Of a stretch of DNA of 64,000 bases, positions 9,812-22,238 are shown piece after piece. How positions within the stretch are numbered: position 1 is the stretch's first letter; every line of letters begins with the position of its first letter. The translations under genes and the position numbers were made by a program. The notes under the pieces are model-generated. The model did not search any database and was not told the origin of the DNA. It was given only the letters and a program-made list of their open reading frames with translations. Source of the DNA: Spironucleus salmonicida (lineage: Eukaryota; Fornicata; Diplomonadida; Hexamitidae); the NCBI GenBank assembly GCA_000497125.2, contig CM035320.1, forward strand, positions 1,261,197 to 1,325,196, in the 5' to 3' direction.

Positions 9812-11656
9812 ATGCTAGCCTTAATTTTATAAGATACACTATCTTGTCTATAAGAAGTTTATATTGCTACTAATGGAGATTAGTGGATTACAAATTTAAA
9901 CTGGACTACTACAACAGATTATTGTGATTTTTATGGTGTTACTTGTGAAGATAATAAAATATAAATAAAGCGTTTTGAATTGGTTATGAATAATTTGAAT
10001 GGTGTTTTACCAGATTGCTTACAAGATGTAGATATTTATGAGTATTACTTACCAGGTAATAATATTTTGGGGCCTCTTCCAAATGTATCTGATTATACAT
10101 AAAGATTGGATTTACGTATTAATAATATTTCAAGTCTTCCTAAAAATTGGTGTCATACCACTAGAAATGGAATTTATATATCATAAAATAGTAATCTTAA
10201 TGGTAAGACGGTTGACTCTTGTGTATTTAATACTTTTAGCGTTGATTTTGAAGCATTAAACATAACTTCCTCTGGTTAAGTGGAGTTCAATGGAGTTGGT
10301 TTTATTGTAAGTGGAAATCATTTAGAAAATTTAGAAGTAAATTTTACTAATATCGAAAAGTGCCAAGTTTTGAGGGCATTAAACTCCGGTGTCAAAAGTA
10401 TAAATATAATTAACCTATCAATAGCTGAAAAAATGACTGAGCTTAAAATTGGGAATACAAAAATTCAGATTACAGGGAAATACCCAGTCTGGGCTTTGTC
10501 AATCGATGTAAGTAATGCAATAGATGAAAGAGTTTTTAATTTTAAAAATTTACATAAAAATATTACAATGTATGCGGCAAAAAATAGTAAAAAATGTGGT
10601 ATGGTCCCGTCAGTTTAAGAATATGAAGCATATATTAAAACAAATAAAAATATTCTTCTTGATTTGTCTGAAAATAATTTTTTCTGCAGAAACGATGCAG
10701 AACATATATTTGACTGCTAGTTTGCAGTTATTAAAAGTGGAAAGCGCAAAAATAATTCTACTGTTGAACTTAGTTTTGAATTAGAAAACGAAGTTTCTAT
10801 AGAAATCATTTTTTCTGACATTAAAGTAGCAGCTAATATTAATGGAGAAGTTTAAGTATTTGAAATAAATACTGCAGTTTAAAATAATAACTCCTACACC
10901 CTTGAGATCAGCATCTCAGATACCGTATCATTCACCAAACTGCACGAAAATTTCGCTATTCTCTATGATAATATTCAAATATCAACCGGTGATTTAACAC
11001 TACCCCAATAAATCTCAGATGCTTTGAATATAAAGTCAGACAAAAAATTCACTGAAATTTCACATTCTTTTTGGTAGTTCAAAAAGTAGCCTAAAGCATT
11101 TACTTTTGGTATTACAGCAATGTCACACTGCCCAGATTACAGTACGTTTATCAGATACTCAGTAATACCGTTCTAGAAGCAATATCCTGAGATATTCAAG
11201 CATTTCAGCTACTAATACATTGCTATGTCCTCTCCTTATTATAACGAGTATTTGAACGCCACCTCAATGCACGGATAAGTAGAAGTCTTTGATGATTCGG
11301 TTCTTCTCTGTGCAAATTAGGTACTAGATGATTAGATTTATCTTACTTTTACAGAGTGCTTTGTAACAAATTCGTACCACATTCAGGATTGCATGGACTT
11401 AGTTTTAAGTGGATCTGAAAAGAATGAAATTCTGATGTGTACATCCGATGAGAGCTATAAGCTTATTAACGAACAGTTTGATCTCAATGATAAAATTTTA
11501 AACAGCAGAAATTGTCCTACTATGTACATTGGACTTAACGATTTTTCATAGTTTGACGTTTCCTAAAACTCTCTTCCAAAACCTTTTGAAATTAGAGATT
11601 TTATTTGTGACTTTATCAGTAAAAATGTAAAGGATAAAGTTCCAGAATGCGAATGA
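9812..11656 (+). CDS. leucine-rich repeat / GILT-like thioredoxin-fold fusion, extracytoplasmic
   Basis: The protein has 614 residues. The N-terminal 150 residues look like a plant-type LRR cap and repeats (NWTTTTDYCDFYGVTC, then NNLNGVLPDC, then ISSLPKNW). A beta-rich middle follows. From about residue 435 a GILT-like domain begins with SHCPDYSTFI, then HFSYQYIAMSSPYY, MHGQVEVFDD, several spaced cysteines (LLCANQ, TECFVTN, QDCMDL) and NSRNCPTMYIG. This is the pattern of gamma-interferon-inducible lysosomal thiol reductase. The redox site is CPDY rather than CxxC, so a classical dithiol reductase reaction is doubtful. Cysteines and N-glycosylation sites indicate a secreted or vacuolar protein, although the signal peptide is weak. 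The fusion is unusual. Confidence 0.75.
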
Positions 11657-11692
11657 GAATTTTTAACCATCACTATAACTAAAATTAATTAT

Positions 11693-12676
11693 TCACTTAT
11701 ATAGTTATTCAAGTAGATTTAACGTTATTTATGCATATCCCTCACCTTAATCGGATAGCAACTAAAGTGTTTCTTCAAAATTATTTGCTAATAAATAAAC
11801 ACTTAATGCTTCATTTTTACTATCTAAAAGTCTATTTATAATTTTTCCAGAAAACATTCGTTTCTGAATATTTGAACTAAGTAACCCGGACCCTAAAATT
11901 GCAAAATCCACATCAGAATCGCATTATATGCATAAAAATATACATTTTAATTCATTTTATGACAGTTTTGACCTCAGTTAAATCTTATTTATTAATAACT
12001 AACTGTTTTATTAATCCTACATTACTAATACTTCAACAACACTGTCTGATAAATATTTAGTTTTGGCTAGTTTTAACACACATTTCACAGGACTATCAAA
12101 TACGAAAAATGGAATCAGACACTCTACGAAACGACAGCTTTACTTCTAGCAATCTGCTTAGTATTTTGGGAGCATATGTGAGATGTTGTAAATTAATTTA
12201 TGCTCAATAACTCGAAAAAATAAAAGTAAAAATGAATTACCTTCGAATGTTAAAGCTAAATTTGCAGAAAAACGAGCTATTGGACCTAGAAGTTATTGAA
12301 CATTTCTATAAAATTGATTAGTTTCTTTTTAGATGCTCAAAACTTGAGAAATAAATGTAGTAATATCTGTAATAAAAGGATAAACAATATCAGGTATATC
12401 AGCTGCCACATCAGCTAGGATCTAAAACAAACATTTTAATAGATCTTCTGGCCAACTTTAAATTTTAGCCATTCCGTAATGTAAAAATGGTGAAATTTCT
12501 GCATAGGAAACAATATTCGAGGAAGTGTGATTACGCAGCTGCTTCATAAACAGCAGGCAATGAACATCAGACTCTTATTCCACAATTTGTTAAATAATAA
12601 TTTATATCGGAGATGTTTAATTTATTAAAATTACAGGAATATTTCGGGCTATACATAATCGCTGAAACGAGAGCAT
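11693..12676 (-). CDS. alpha-helical hypothetical protein
   Basis: The 327-residue protein is mostly helical and leucine-rich (for example LLKCLFQILADVAADIPDIV and FLLLFFRVIEHKLIYN), consistent with an ARM/HEAT-like solenoid. No specific family is recognised. Its start faces the next gene across a 61-bp shared spacer. Its stop is 36 bp from the stop of the LRR-GILT gene. Confidence 0.75.
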
Positions 12677-12737
12677 TAAATTTTTACCTAGTATTAAAAA
12701 TTCACTTCTATATATATTTTACTATAATAGCTTGAAA
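12677..12737. promoter_or_regulatory. 61-bp bidirectional promoter region
   Basis: The spacer between two divergent starts contains CTATATATATTTTACTATAA. It must serve both genes, so core promoters here are short. Confidence 0.5.
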
Positions 12738-13559
12738 ATGCTAATTTTTACTCCCCAGCTTACGTAGCCCTTCATTATCCAGCTGAATAAACTCCATAAC
12801 TACCCAAAGATCATAATAAAAAACTCTAATGTCGTGTTTCAGCCATCTCCAACATAGAAAATTATCGATCTAGCACAAATCAAAACCACGCTATTTTAGG
12901 AACTCAAAAGCGCCCTTAACGCGCTCCTAACGCCATATGACGATCAGATAATCATAATTTCTGACCTCTGCGACCCCATTTTTCTGCAAATTATTCAGCT
13001 TTTCGACCTACCTTTCAATTTCACGATTTTTGCACTCCAAAAGCCCTGGATTTCGATCAGCCGCCTAGACGCACTAACACTAACCCAATCCATCGCCGCC
13101 ATCCTCCACAAAAATATCGCCCTAATTTTCACTTTTTCAACCTCTCCCGCTCCGCTTCACTTCATTTTCCAAAATTTTGAATTTTTGCAGATCTTCAGCT
13201 ACCACAAAATCTCGTCTCTGGCATTCTCGGACGTCAAAACGACCCCAGAAAACGCAGTCCGGAACGCGCTCAAACAGCTCAAAACACGTGTCTGCGACTT
13301 CAACTTGCGCGGTTTCTAGGTGCTAATCAGCAAAAAAACACCTCTAAAACTGGCAGATTTGAAGCTTTTGAGCCCAAATTTCGACGTTTTGACGTCGGAA
13401 TTTGAAAGTGGAATGGTGATTTTAACCTGCTAGAGCGATTTAGAAAAGGAGCTTTTCGAGTTTCTGAGCGAAATGGTCAAATTGAGCGTCATTGGAGGGT
13501 TTTGCAAGAGCAATTTGCTGATAGAACAGTGCTGTAAAATGCTGAAAAATTGGTTTTGA
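12738..13559 (+). CDS. hypothetical protein, alpha/beta
   Basis: The 273-residue product begins MLIFTPQLTQPFIIQLNKL and alternates hydrophobic strands with helices (DDQIIIISDLCDPIFLQII, then NIALIFTFSTSPAPLHFIF), suggesting a Rossmann- or RecA-like fold without a visible P-loop. The sequence is GC-richer than average from 12.9 kb on. No family is recognised. It ends 19 bp before the stop of the convergent coiled-coil gene. Confidence 0.75.
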
Positions 13560-13578
13560 GGGAGTGGAAAATCGAAAT

Positions 13579-14331
13579 TCATTTACCTTTCAAGTATAGG
13601 ATTTATGCTTTTTTGCGTTCAATTCGGCTGAGAATATCTAGATAAGAAGCTTTTCCAGAGCGCGAGAGGAATTTTTGTGGATTTTCGTAGGCCTGCACTA
13701 GAAGTTTGATGAGGTCGTTGCTGAGCTCTTTTAGATCCTGACAGAGACTTTCTACTATGTTTTCCGCTATTATTTGGGGTCTGGTTATCGTTTGGTCTCG
13801 TTACTGTACGATTTCTTGCAGTTGGGTAGTGTTTTATTGAATTTGTTGATTTATAGTGTTTTGGTCCTCCATTTGTTTCTTAAGCTCGTAAACGGAAGCT
13901 TCTAGGTCCTAATACGAAGTTTGTAGTCTTTAAACCTCGATTCTGGCCTATTCAGCTGCTTTCGCTTCTGCGCGTAACGTGCTTTACTGTTTTTATATTC
14001 TAATTTGGCCTTCTGTATCGATAGAGTGAATTTCTTCTTCGATTTTTTGATTTTTTCTTCTCATGAACTTAATTTCGTCTTCAAAAGCGTCAGTTTGTTT
14101 TACAATTAGTTATAATGCTGTTTATAACTAGGATTTATCGTTTTATGATAGTTCATTCGCCTAACGTTCTAACGCACCGTTGGCCATTGTGAGTTTTGTT
14201 AATCTTTTTTCGTATTTATCACATTATTGGTAATTTTTCTAAGTTTAGTCTTCAACTTTGGTAATATCTTGTTCTAACTTCCTTATTTAGGCAAGCAAAC
14301 GGTTTACTTCGTCATGTTCGTTTAGTGTCAT
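13579..14331 (-). CDS. coiled-coil protein
   Basis: 250 residues, almost entirely heptad-like coiled coil rich in Glu, Gln, Lys and Leu (for example EDEIKFMRRKNQKIEEEIHS). The last 70 residues are more globular (ELSNDLIKLLVQAYENPQKF). Cytoskeletal or basal-body proteins of protists often look like this, but no orthologue can be named. Confidence 0.8.
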
Positions 14332-14402
14332 AATGAAATTTTATAGTTTTAGAGTTATACATAGGGTAATATAATAATTAAATATATTCCACTCCATTTT
14401 TA

Positions 14403-15362
14403 ATGACCCTAATTGATGAACTTCAGAAAACAGGCCAATATAATCTATCATTTATTTTATAGGAAATATGCCCGACATAAATTTAAACATAGATACCAGA
14501 CCCACAAAATCTTCCGTTACTCAATATTCCGCGTTTGTCAAATTCTCCACAAATTTAAGCAAACAAAGCACCTATAATCATATCATAACGTTTTGAAATA
14601 CCACCTTTTGCCAGTTTTGACGATATATTCACATATAACTCGAATATTCTAGTCCTCATAAACTCCCAAACAGCTAATCCGGTACTCGTTATATTTTCAC
14701 AAAATATTCCTTATCCACTACCATTAAAAATGTAATTCATCCTTTCTAGTTAAATTAAGAACTCTGATATGATATTCCATTCCAATTAAGGAGTTCTCAC
14801 ATTATCTTTAAAATCGCTTGTACAACGTTAGTTCGACTTCAACAATTCACAAACTGCCTCCTTTTCAAATGCTAACGATATATTGATTTTTGGACCAACA
14901 ATTTTATCTATCCGTTAAGGTGTAAAGTAAGGCTTCGCTCAGTAAGTTTTATCTGCAAAACCGTTTGGAAGTGGCTGTATTTGCACCGTAGGAAATCAGT
15001 TAATTTACATGGTCGAGTCTAATATGATCATAAATCTTCCATTCACTGGAAGTAATCTAAGTGTAAATGGTCAGTTTGTAGCTATTTAAGGAGATGGTGT
15101 TTTCTGTATTTATAAAGAAAATAACAATATAATTGAAATGGAAAATTAATGTCGAATTGAAATTGAGGTTAGAAAGTTCAATGTCGATTCCGAGGGGAAA
15201 GTATGGTTTTTGGGTTAAAACGGGTAGTTTGGGGTAATTCACCAGGGGAAAGTAATCGCTGTGTAGGAGGGTGTGCATGATTTCTGTCTTAACGAGGAGG
15301 AAATTGTTTTCAGTGTAATTGGCTAGAAAGGAGTTGAAATTTAACGAGGTTACATAGAGTGA
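14403..15362 (+). CDS. beta-propeller-like hypothetical protein
   Basis: The 319-residue product has repeated beta-strand blocks ending in Gly-rich turns (SGCICTVGNQLIYMVESN, NGQFVAIQGDGVFCIYKEN, GKVWFLGQNGQFGVIHQGK). This resembles RCC1- or WD-type blades, although no canonical WD dipeptide is seen. It has a 71-bp spacer to the divergent coiled-coil gene. The exact family is unknown. Confidence 0.72.
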
Positions 15363-15837
15363 GGATGGAGTTACTTATATATTGTTAGTTTTAGCATATA
15401 TATATATATATATATATAAAAGTATAATCTCATCGAATTAAATACATAATATTTAAAATACCATAAGTTATATTAAAATTTATATTTCCTATTGTATACT
15501 TATATAAGATATAAATATTATTTTATAAATATAATAGCATAATGTGCATATAAATATCATAAATTTACAATAAGGACAATACTATTAAAATATTTCATAT
15601 AAAAATAATAGAAGAAGTATTTGCTAAACATAAATATATAATTGAGTTTTATTTAAATGAATTAAAATATTATTATTACTCAATGAATTTCAATATTAGT
15701 TTAATAATCTAATAGTAGAAATAAAATATAGTGAAGTCAAAATAGAAATCAAATTAGTATAATTCTATAATAATAGATAATATTTATATTTGTTAATTTA
15801 ATTTAAAATGTATAAAATGAAATATAAAAGTAAACAA
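15363..15837. other. AT-rich intergenic stretch
   Basis: Almost pure A/T, with an ATATAT dinucleotide run of about 18 bases near 15400. No coding pattern is visible on either strand. Confidence 0.6.
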
Positions 15838-16050
15838 ATGGTTCTAAGCTTAGGTAGGTCGTCTTTGTATACTGAAGGCTTTGTGTTGCCTATTCCTGTT
15901 ATTTTCAAACCTCCATTATCTTTAAAATCTAATGATTAATGTTTATGTGACTTTATAAATAAAAATGATAAATTATTTTTTAAAAATTAATCTAAAAATA
16001 TATGTGATGATTCATTCTTTTTATCTGAGAGTGAATTAGAAAAATAATGA
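15838..16050 (+). CDS. possible small protein, 70 residues
   Basis: The frame MVLSLGRSSLYTEGFVLPIP...SESELEKQ stands out because its first half is GC-richer than the surrounding 1.6 kb. It has no known motif. Its length is within the range of chance frames under this code. Confidence 0.4.
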
Positions 16051-16971
16051 AGCATATAAGTATCAGTAATAGCTATGATAGTTGCGAGTAAATGATAAAA
16101 ATAAAACAATAACTAAGTTTAATTATATTTCCAAATTTATTTTATCATAATAATTATGTAAATTAATTGAGAATTTTATACCATAACAAGCATCATTTGA
16201 AGTATAACATAACAGTAATATTCCGAATTATATCTATAATTTCTTAATAAATAGAATTTGCATAACTTTACCTAAGTCAGTAAGAACATAACTCTATTTT
16301 TTAATGATTATTACCAATATGATATTGACCTGATTGATATCAACATAAAGGTATATAGTAGTCTGATATACATAATTATGATTAATTTCTTAATATTGAT
16401 TAACAAACACTGTTTTTTTTCATTCATATTAAAAATTCATTTATATTTTTTACTAATTTTCATATTGAACAATGTTTAATAAGAAATAATGAATGTATTA
16501 TTTATATTATTAATTCTATAATCACTGTTATTAGTGTTAGATATATGTTATAAATTTATATGAACTTCTCATACTTTAAGAAAATATTAATCTCTAAAAT
16601 TAAACCTATATTTTAAAATTATAAGTATGAGTATTTCCCAACAATATATCTCCATAAAAGACTAAAATAAAATTTACGAAGAGATTTTATTAAATATTTA
16701 TTTAATTTTTAAAATCATATCATAAATAAGCACGGTTTAGTAATATTTATAGTAGATGTTAATTTTTATATATATTATATAAATTATTTACTTAAATACC
16801 TATATATATTTTCCAATCTTAAAAATACTAACTAGAAAAATTAAGTAGATGTGTAAAATTAAACAGTTTAAAAACATTAACAAATTTATATATAATAATT
16901 AAGAGAATACTATAAAATATTCTAAAAAACATATTAATATTTATAATATATGTATATGCTGGAAACATAAA
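16051..16971. other. AT-rich region upstream of the lipase gene
   Basis: Extremely AT-rich. The lipase frame stays open leftward to an ATG at 16627, but that extension has the composition of intergenic DNA and contains TATATATTATAT runs, so it is read as spacer and promoter. Confidence 0.45.
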
Positions 16972-18126
16972 ATGAAAGAAAGTAATATTGGAAAATTGCT
17001 TATCACAGCGATTAAGAACAATAAAATCAAGCAAAATTCTAAGTAAATTATTCAGGAAATGTAAATATTTCTTAAAAATATAAAAAATACTAACAAATCA
17101 ATAGCATCTAATTATAAATATTTTCCTTAATATTTCAATGATATGAAGCATATGAGTTCTGAGTGTATTTTATTTACAAAGAAAGAAATAACTATTTCTT
17201 AATATTAGTTATAAGAGCTTCTCACGGCATATAACTTTTGTGATATGCTATATGGTGTTACTAATCCAACAAATAAAGATAAACGATAAATAAACCCTCT
17301 TAAGATGTCACTTATTGAAGATAATCAATTTTAAAAGTTCATAATATCTAATTTGCAGCCATTTAATGTACATCAGTTAATTAAACATAATTTTCATTAG
17401 TCAGACTTCTATAGCCCTGTTTTTATATGTTTTACAATGCTTAATAAGATTTATATTATAATAAGAGGTACATTTTCATTAAAAGATGTATTTGCTGATA
17501 TGTTTGCCACAATAGAAGAAATCAATGGATATAATTTGCATAAAGGATTTGGTTTATCAGCTTTATTTCTTTACAATAATCTTATAAATATAGTTAAAAA
17601 TTAAGATGTCGTAATAATAGGTCATAGTTATGGAGCTGCAATAGCAGCAATTTTATCAATTTTCATAAAAAATGATGTTAAATCTTTGTCTACTATAGGA
17701 TTTGGTTGTCCACCTTGTTTACCAATTAATTTGATAGACTAATTATCTATGACTACAGTGTTATATGAAAATGATCCAGTACCATTTATGTCAGTTAGAT
17801 GCTTAGAAGGATTAGATAAAAGGCTATGTTCAGTGGCATAAAAACAAAAGTTTACTAAATAAGAAAGAGAAACCAAACCAGAAGACATGTTAATACCTGG
17901 TACAATTTATCATGCTTTTAAAATTAGTGGTGAAATTCAGTGGTTTTAAACTAGAACTTAAGAGTATTCAGAATTAATTTTAAAGGGAATTATTAAAAAT
18001 TGGAAAAATCATCTTGATTATTTTGATGTTTTAAGAGTAGTAGCTTAAGAAGGTAGTAAGCTTTTAGATTGCCAATCAGAAATTGATGATGAGGACAGTA
18101 TTATTTAAAATATTTTAGAGTTATGA
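16972..18126 (+). CDS. class 3 (Fungal-lipase-like) lipase
   Basis: 384 residues from the chosen ATG. The strand-turn IYIIIRGT (residues 160-167) is the RGT signature of class 3 lipases. The nucleophile elbow VVIIGHSYGAA places Ser219. The acid is probably Asp in LYENDPVPFMSVR, followed by a candidate His in NWKNHLDYF. Such enzymes hydrolyse acylglycerols. No signal peptide is obvious from this start. The frame is open to 16627, which would add 115 low-complexity residues; the start chosen follows a TATAATATATGTATAT run. Confidence 0.85.
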
Positions 18127-18226
18127 GTTATTTAATAATATATATTATTTTATATACCAGATTTGTCAAATTTTTGATCTTTGTATATATGGTTATTTAA
18201 TATGGTCTGCATTCCTCTATTTTAAA

Positions 18227-18640
18227 ATGGAAGCTGATCGGCTTGAATAGTCTGGTAAGTATTTACTTTCAATGGTTACATTTTTATTATGCTATGGCTA
18301 CCTTTCATCTCCAAATCTTTATTCTTTCTTCTATGGTATCTTTACGATCATATTTATTTCAAAGACTAATATTTTCATTCATATTTTAATAATTATGGGA
18401 GCAGTAGGTGTTCCAATATCTTTTTATTTTTTAGAAGACGACTATGTAATGCTTAACATGCTCACATATTTCCCATATCCTCAAGAAAAATATATCTATT
18501 AAATCCTCGCATCGGTCGTTCTTACTTGGTCATTGTTTATTTTCTTCTATGTTCTCTACTTTTAGAGCCAGAAAAACAGCGATACTGTACAAGGTCTGGG
18601 AACTGTATTCAGAGAACTAAGAAACTAGCAGCTTCAGTGA
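18227..18640 (+). CDS. small multi-pass membrane protein
   Basis: 137 residues with about four hydrophobic segments (YLLSMVTFLLCYGYLS, FFYGIFTIIFI, IFIHILIIMGAVGVPISFYF, ILASVVLTWSLFIFFYVLYF) and a polar tail (SDTVQGLGTVFRELR). Arrangement and size recall small tetraspan proteins, but the family is not recognised. A GTAAGTATT sequence near the start looks like a 5' splice site; reading straight through gives sensible protein, so no intron is proposed. The stop is 13 bp from that of the SNARE gene. Confidence 0.6.
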
Positions 18641-18653
18641 TAAATTCTATCAA

Positions 18654-19301
18654 TCAGCATTACCAAGTAAAGCCTATTGTACAAAATGCCTTCGTACTCC
18701 AGAAGAACACGCTTATAATGAGCACGATTATGCACACCCAAAAGGGGGCCTTGTTTTTCTTCAAATATGTGCTGAACTAATTAACACGGCTAGTGGCAGC
18801 CCCAACTTTGTCCCTTGCCATATCTACATCCCCATGGAGCTCATTCATGACTTCATCACCCTCTACTAGTTTTTCGTTTATAAGTTTATTTTAAGCACCT
18901 AATAATTTTGCCTTTCCGATCAAATGTTCGACATTCTGTTCATTCTACTACTTCAGAGCCTGTGCCTGCTCGTAGCCACCGAAGGTTTGCTCTGGGTTGA
19001 CCTCAAGTTCCTTCAATGACGAGTTCTAATATGTTTTGTAAGAGTCGTTTAGTTGCGTTGATCTTGAGCTCAAATAACGCATTTATTCGTCTAATTGCTT
19101 TGCATCTGCTGGTGATTAACTCATTATTTTCTTAAATTCAATCTAGATGGTTTTGAACTACTAGTTCGCATTATTAACATCTGTGTGAATAGAGGTCTAG
19201 TCGCTCTAGTTAGATTAGTTTTATTGTATTCTCTGTAACTTTGTTATTGTATCATTAATTTTTCTGCGGAGCTGTTCAAAGCTGTTCTTATATTGGTCCA
19301 T
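18654..19301 (-). CDS. tail-anchored SNARE protein
   Basis: 215 residues. An N-terminal helical part is followed by a coiled-coil SNARE motif ending DVDMARDKVGAATSRVNQF and a single C-terminal transmembrane anchor (APFWVCIIVLIISVFFW) with a short lumenal tail. The layout is typical of Q-SNAREs of the Vti1/syntaxin-6/8 type. SNAREs drive vesicle fusion in the secretory and endocytic system. The exact Qb or Qc class cannot be decided by eye. Confidence 0.8.
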
Positions 19302-19421
19302 TGATTTATTTTTAAATTTATATATAAATAATATTATAACTAGTATTTAACTTTTTATTTTAATAATAGTAATTTATTATTATACAAGTTAGGTGCTAAT
19401 TTTTGGTTCACTCCATAATTT
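19302..19421. promoter_or_regulatory. divergent promoter spacer
   Basis: The 120-bp AT-rich spacer between the SNARE and coiled-coil genes has TATATAAATAATATTATAA near the SNARE side. Confidence 0.4.
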
Positions 19422-20570
19422 ATGGAGGACATTTAGCAGCTCTATAAAAATTAGCTAACGTAAGTGAACCAATTATATCAAAACAGGTTAGAGGACATAA
19501 TTACAACAATGAAAAATGCAGCTTTGTAATCAGATTCGCTTCCAGCCGCACAGCAAGCAGAAGCAATAAAATAAGCCCTCTTTAATGAGAGAGAATCAGC
19601 TATTTAACGATTTATGTCAGAAAATGCTTCCCTAAAAGCAGAATTTTATAAAGAACAACAAGATAGAACCCGTTTCTAATAACTCTACACTGAGCGTGAG
19701 AAAAAGTACTAAAAACTCAAAAAAGCTTTCAATGATCAAAAAAATACTCTAGAAAAACATCAAAGTGCCCCAGTTCCACATAACATTGAAAAATATAAAG
19801 AAAAATATCTGCAGATTAAACAGGAAAATGACGAACTTCGTAACAAGCTCTCTAGTTAAAAATCATATGCATTTGGTTAGTAATATTCCGAGTTGGAGCT
19901 TTAAAATTAAATTAAGTCTGCTGCCGAAAAACTTTCATCTGAACACAATTTGAAAGTTCAGCAACTCTAAAATGAATCTTAAATGCGGCTCAATTAAGCT
20001 CTTTTTGAGGGTGATTAGAAGATTTAGAAATACAAAATTTCAGCTGAGAAAAAAATTTCACTGCTCTAGACAGAGCTTTTAAACATCAAGCAAACGTCTT
20101 CTCAACATAAATAGCTTGTTTCTGATGACCTCAAAACAACAGAATTTTTAGAATAAAATAATGCAAAATTAGCTCATTTACTAGATCAAGAAAGAAACGA
20201 AAAAGCAAATTTGATTTCTAATTTAAAAGAGCTTGAAACATTGAATTCTACTTTAACTAAAAAACACGAAGTTTCTGCTTCTAAAACAGCTAGTTTGACG
20301 CATAAATATGCCACGATGCAAAACGAGCTTTCCCGTATTAAAGATGCACTGGAATCCATTTCTGCCTTTTGCTCGTAAAAGTTTGTTCTTTCGACATCAG
20401 AAACTGCTTCACTTCTTGCTAAACTATTCAAGTTTTTGGATTATAATTCGCTTAAAAATCAAGTTTCTGCGAATTTAGAAAATTATGTTAAAACGCGTGA
20501 AAATGAGTTAAGAAAATAATTTTTGGATGTGATCAGTGATGTTTAGGGGGCTGTTGGAGAGTTAAAATGA
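19422..20570 (+). CDS. long coiled-coil protein
   Basis: 382 residues, coiled coil for nearly the whole length (MEDIQQLYKNQLTQVNQLYQ at the start; long runs such as EKYKEKYLQIKQENDELRNK). There is an Ala/Ser-rich break near residue 290 and a more hydrophobic C-terminus (LLAKLFKFLDYNSLKNQV). A structural or ciliary role is plausible. No orthologue is named. Confidence 0.8.
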
Positions 20571-20685
20571 AATTTTAAAGTTGAATTGGAGTGAATTTGG
20601 TGTTATATCAGTATACAATATTTTAAAAATTAATAAACATTATATCACTTTTTGTCTTAGTACTAAATTAGAATTTAATTTATTA

Positions 20686-21288
20686 TCAAATCATCAAATA
20701 AAAATCTGGATCTAACTACCCATTTTCACACTAGCAATCAATGGCGTATATGCCATTATTTAGTAAGTAATGGATAGTATTTTTGTCTAAATTGTTCATT
20801 TCGAGCTCCGCTTGTTTGAAGTGTGTTTTACCTAGTTTCTGGGCGATCTAGACGGCCTAGGAGGCTCCTGGGTTTGTCTCACGAGATAGCAATTTAGTGT
20901 CGTTAATCGCTAAAATTTGCAGGTTTCCGAAGCATTTTAGCGCTTCGACAGCCTTTTCAACGTCTTCTGCTGTCGAGTTGAGGCGCTTGGCCGCTGCTGT
21001 AATTGGTTCCATTTCAATGAAGGACGTGAGGAGGCGGGTTGCGAGTTTATAATAAAAATTTGCCAGCTTCTCGACTCCCTCAGGATTTTGCAGCGGGTCC
21101 ACCCCAAGAGAAGTGCAGAGGGAGAAAAACTGATTTCTGAACTGTGGTGAATTTTCGATTTCCTTATAGTTTTGGTTGAGGTACTACTACATTTTCTCCT
21201 TAATTTAATAATATATGGTTTAAAGCTATTATGTTAGATCTTTGAGGTCTTACTAATTCTGTTCGCGTTCTTCTTCGAATATTGACAT
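20686..21288 (-). CDS. ESCRT-II subunit VPS22/SNF8 (EAP30 domain)
   Basis: 200 residues. The block FRNQFFSLCTSLGVDPL, with NFYYKLATRLL further on, is the hallmark of the VPS22/SNF8 winged-helix protein. TAAAKRLNSTAEDVEKAVE and FGNLQILAINDTK continue the first winged helix. ESCRT-II bridges ESCRT-I and ESCRT-III on endosomes during sorting of ubiquitinated cargo. The protein is shorter than animal SNF8, with a compact N-terminal helix. The central part is GC-richer than the ends. Confidence 0.85.
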
Positions 21289-21345
21289 TTTTAAAATATA
21301 ATAAATAAGTATTATATAAATATATAATTTCGTTCCCGTATTATA

Positions 21346-22236
21346 ATGATAAAATCTTTACGCGTTTTGCCTATCAAATCTAGTATCCTATCATTATAGT
21401 TAGATATTTAAAGAGTATATACAGCTATTAAATAAAATATATCAGATGATAAACGAGCATAACTTGTCAATAACTTGAAAATATCTCAACAGCATAGATA
21501 TATTTCTTACGATTATTTTGATTAAACAACATAACTTTTATCTCAGCCTGATAATATAAAAATAGTTTCTGTTAATGATAACACTCCCATTCATGCAAAT
21601 AATTCACTGCCAATTTTTCCTCTTCATTATGCTTTAACTGAGGATTTCAGATTTAGACGAACTAAAACAGGTCCATATTTTATTCTTTAAAGCACTTCTA
21701 TATTGTCTTTGAAATTTTTAGCAAAATTTATAGACGCTAATATTGCAGATTTAATACCCTAAATAGGTGTAAATTTCACAGAAAATAACAAAATTCAGGT
21801 CGACAAAATTCTTTAGCTTGATAAATGTTTAGCAGCTAAAATACTAGTTAAAGAAGTTAAAAATATGTATATCTAAAAAGATGCAGCAGTGACGCCTGAA
21901 AAATAACTTGAAGTTGAAATTGAGTCAAAATTTAGAGAAAAAATCGGCGGAGACACGTTTTTCGAAAAATTCTGTGGTCGCGGATACGAGATTTTCAGCT
22001 AAAAATGTTGTAAATTTCAACCTCATGCCAGGTCTTTCAATGGTCTCTTATGTATATGCCCAGGATGCATCTGCGTGGAGAATAGGCCTATGCTTAACGG
22101 TAAAACAATTTTGCGAGATTATCGGAACGGAAACGTTATTTCGGGAAAAGTTTATTATAGACAAAATAAAGGTTTTTACTAAGATTAAAGTCCTGCGAAA
22201 GACGGGGATCTACTTGTTATCAACGCTTATTAGTGA
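21346..22236 (+). CDS. hypothetical protein with cysteine cluster
   Basis: 296 residues. The N-terminal 200 residues are helical with no clear motif. The C-terminal part holds CGRGYEIFSQKCCKFQPHA then NGLLCICPGCICVEN, a dense cysteine cluster that could bind zinc. The function is not recognised. The stop is 2 bp from that of the convergent RING gene. Confidence 0.7.
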
Positions 22237-22238
22237 TA

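Noticed and set aside
11693-12810. Upstream in-frame extension of the minus-strand gene (to an ATG near 12765)
   Set aside because: The extension overlaps the start of the divergent 12738-13559 gene, and an AT-rich promoter spacer lies at 12677-12737.
16627-16971. N-terminal 115-residue extension of the lipase
   Set aside because: Composition is that of spacer (Ile/Lys/Tyr/Asn only) and it contains promoter-like TATATA runs; a downstream ATG gives a normal lipase.
18240-18260. GTAAGTATT as a 5' splice site in the small membrane-protein gene
   Set aside because: Reading through gives a continuous hydrophobic protein; no matching branch point and 3' site with a better product was found.
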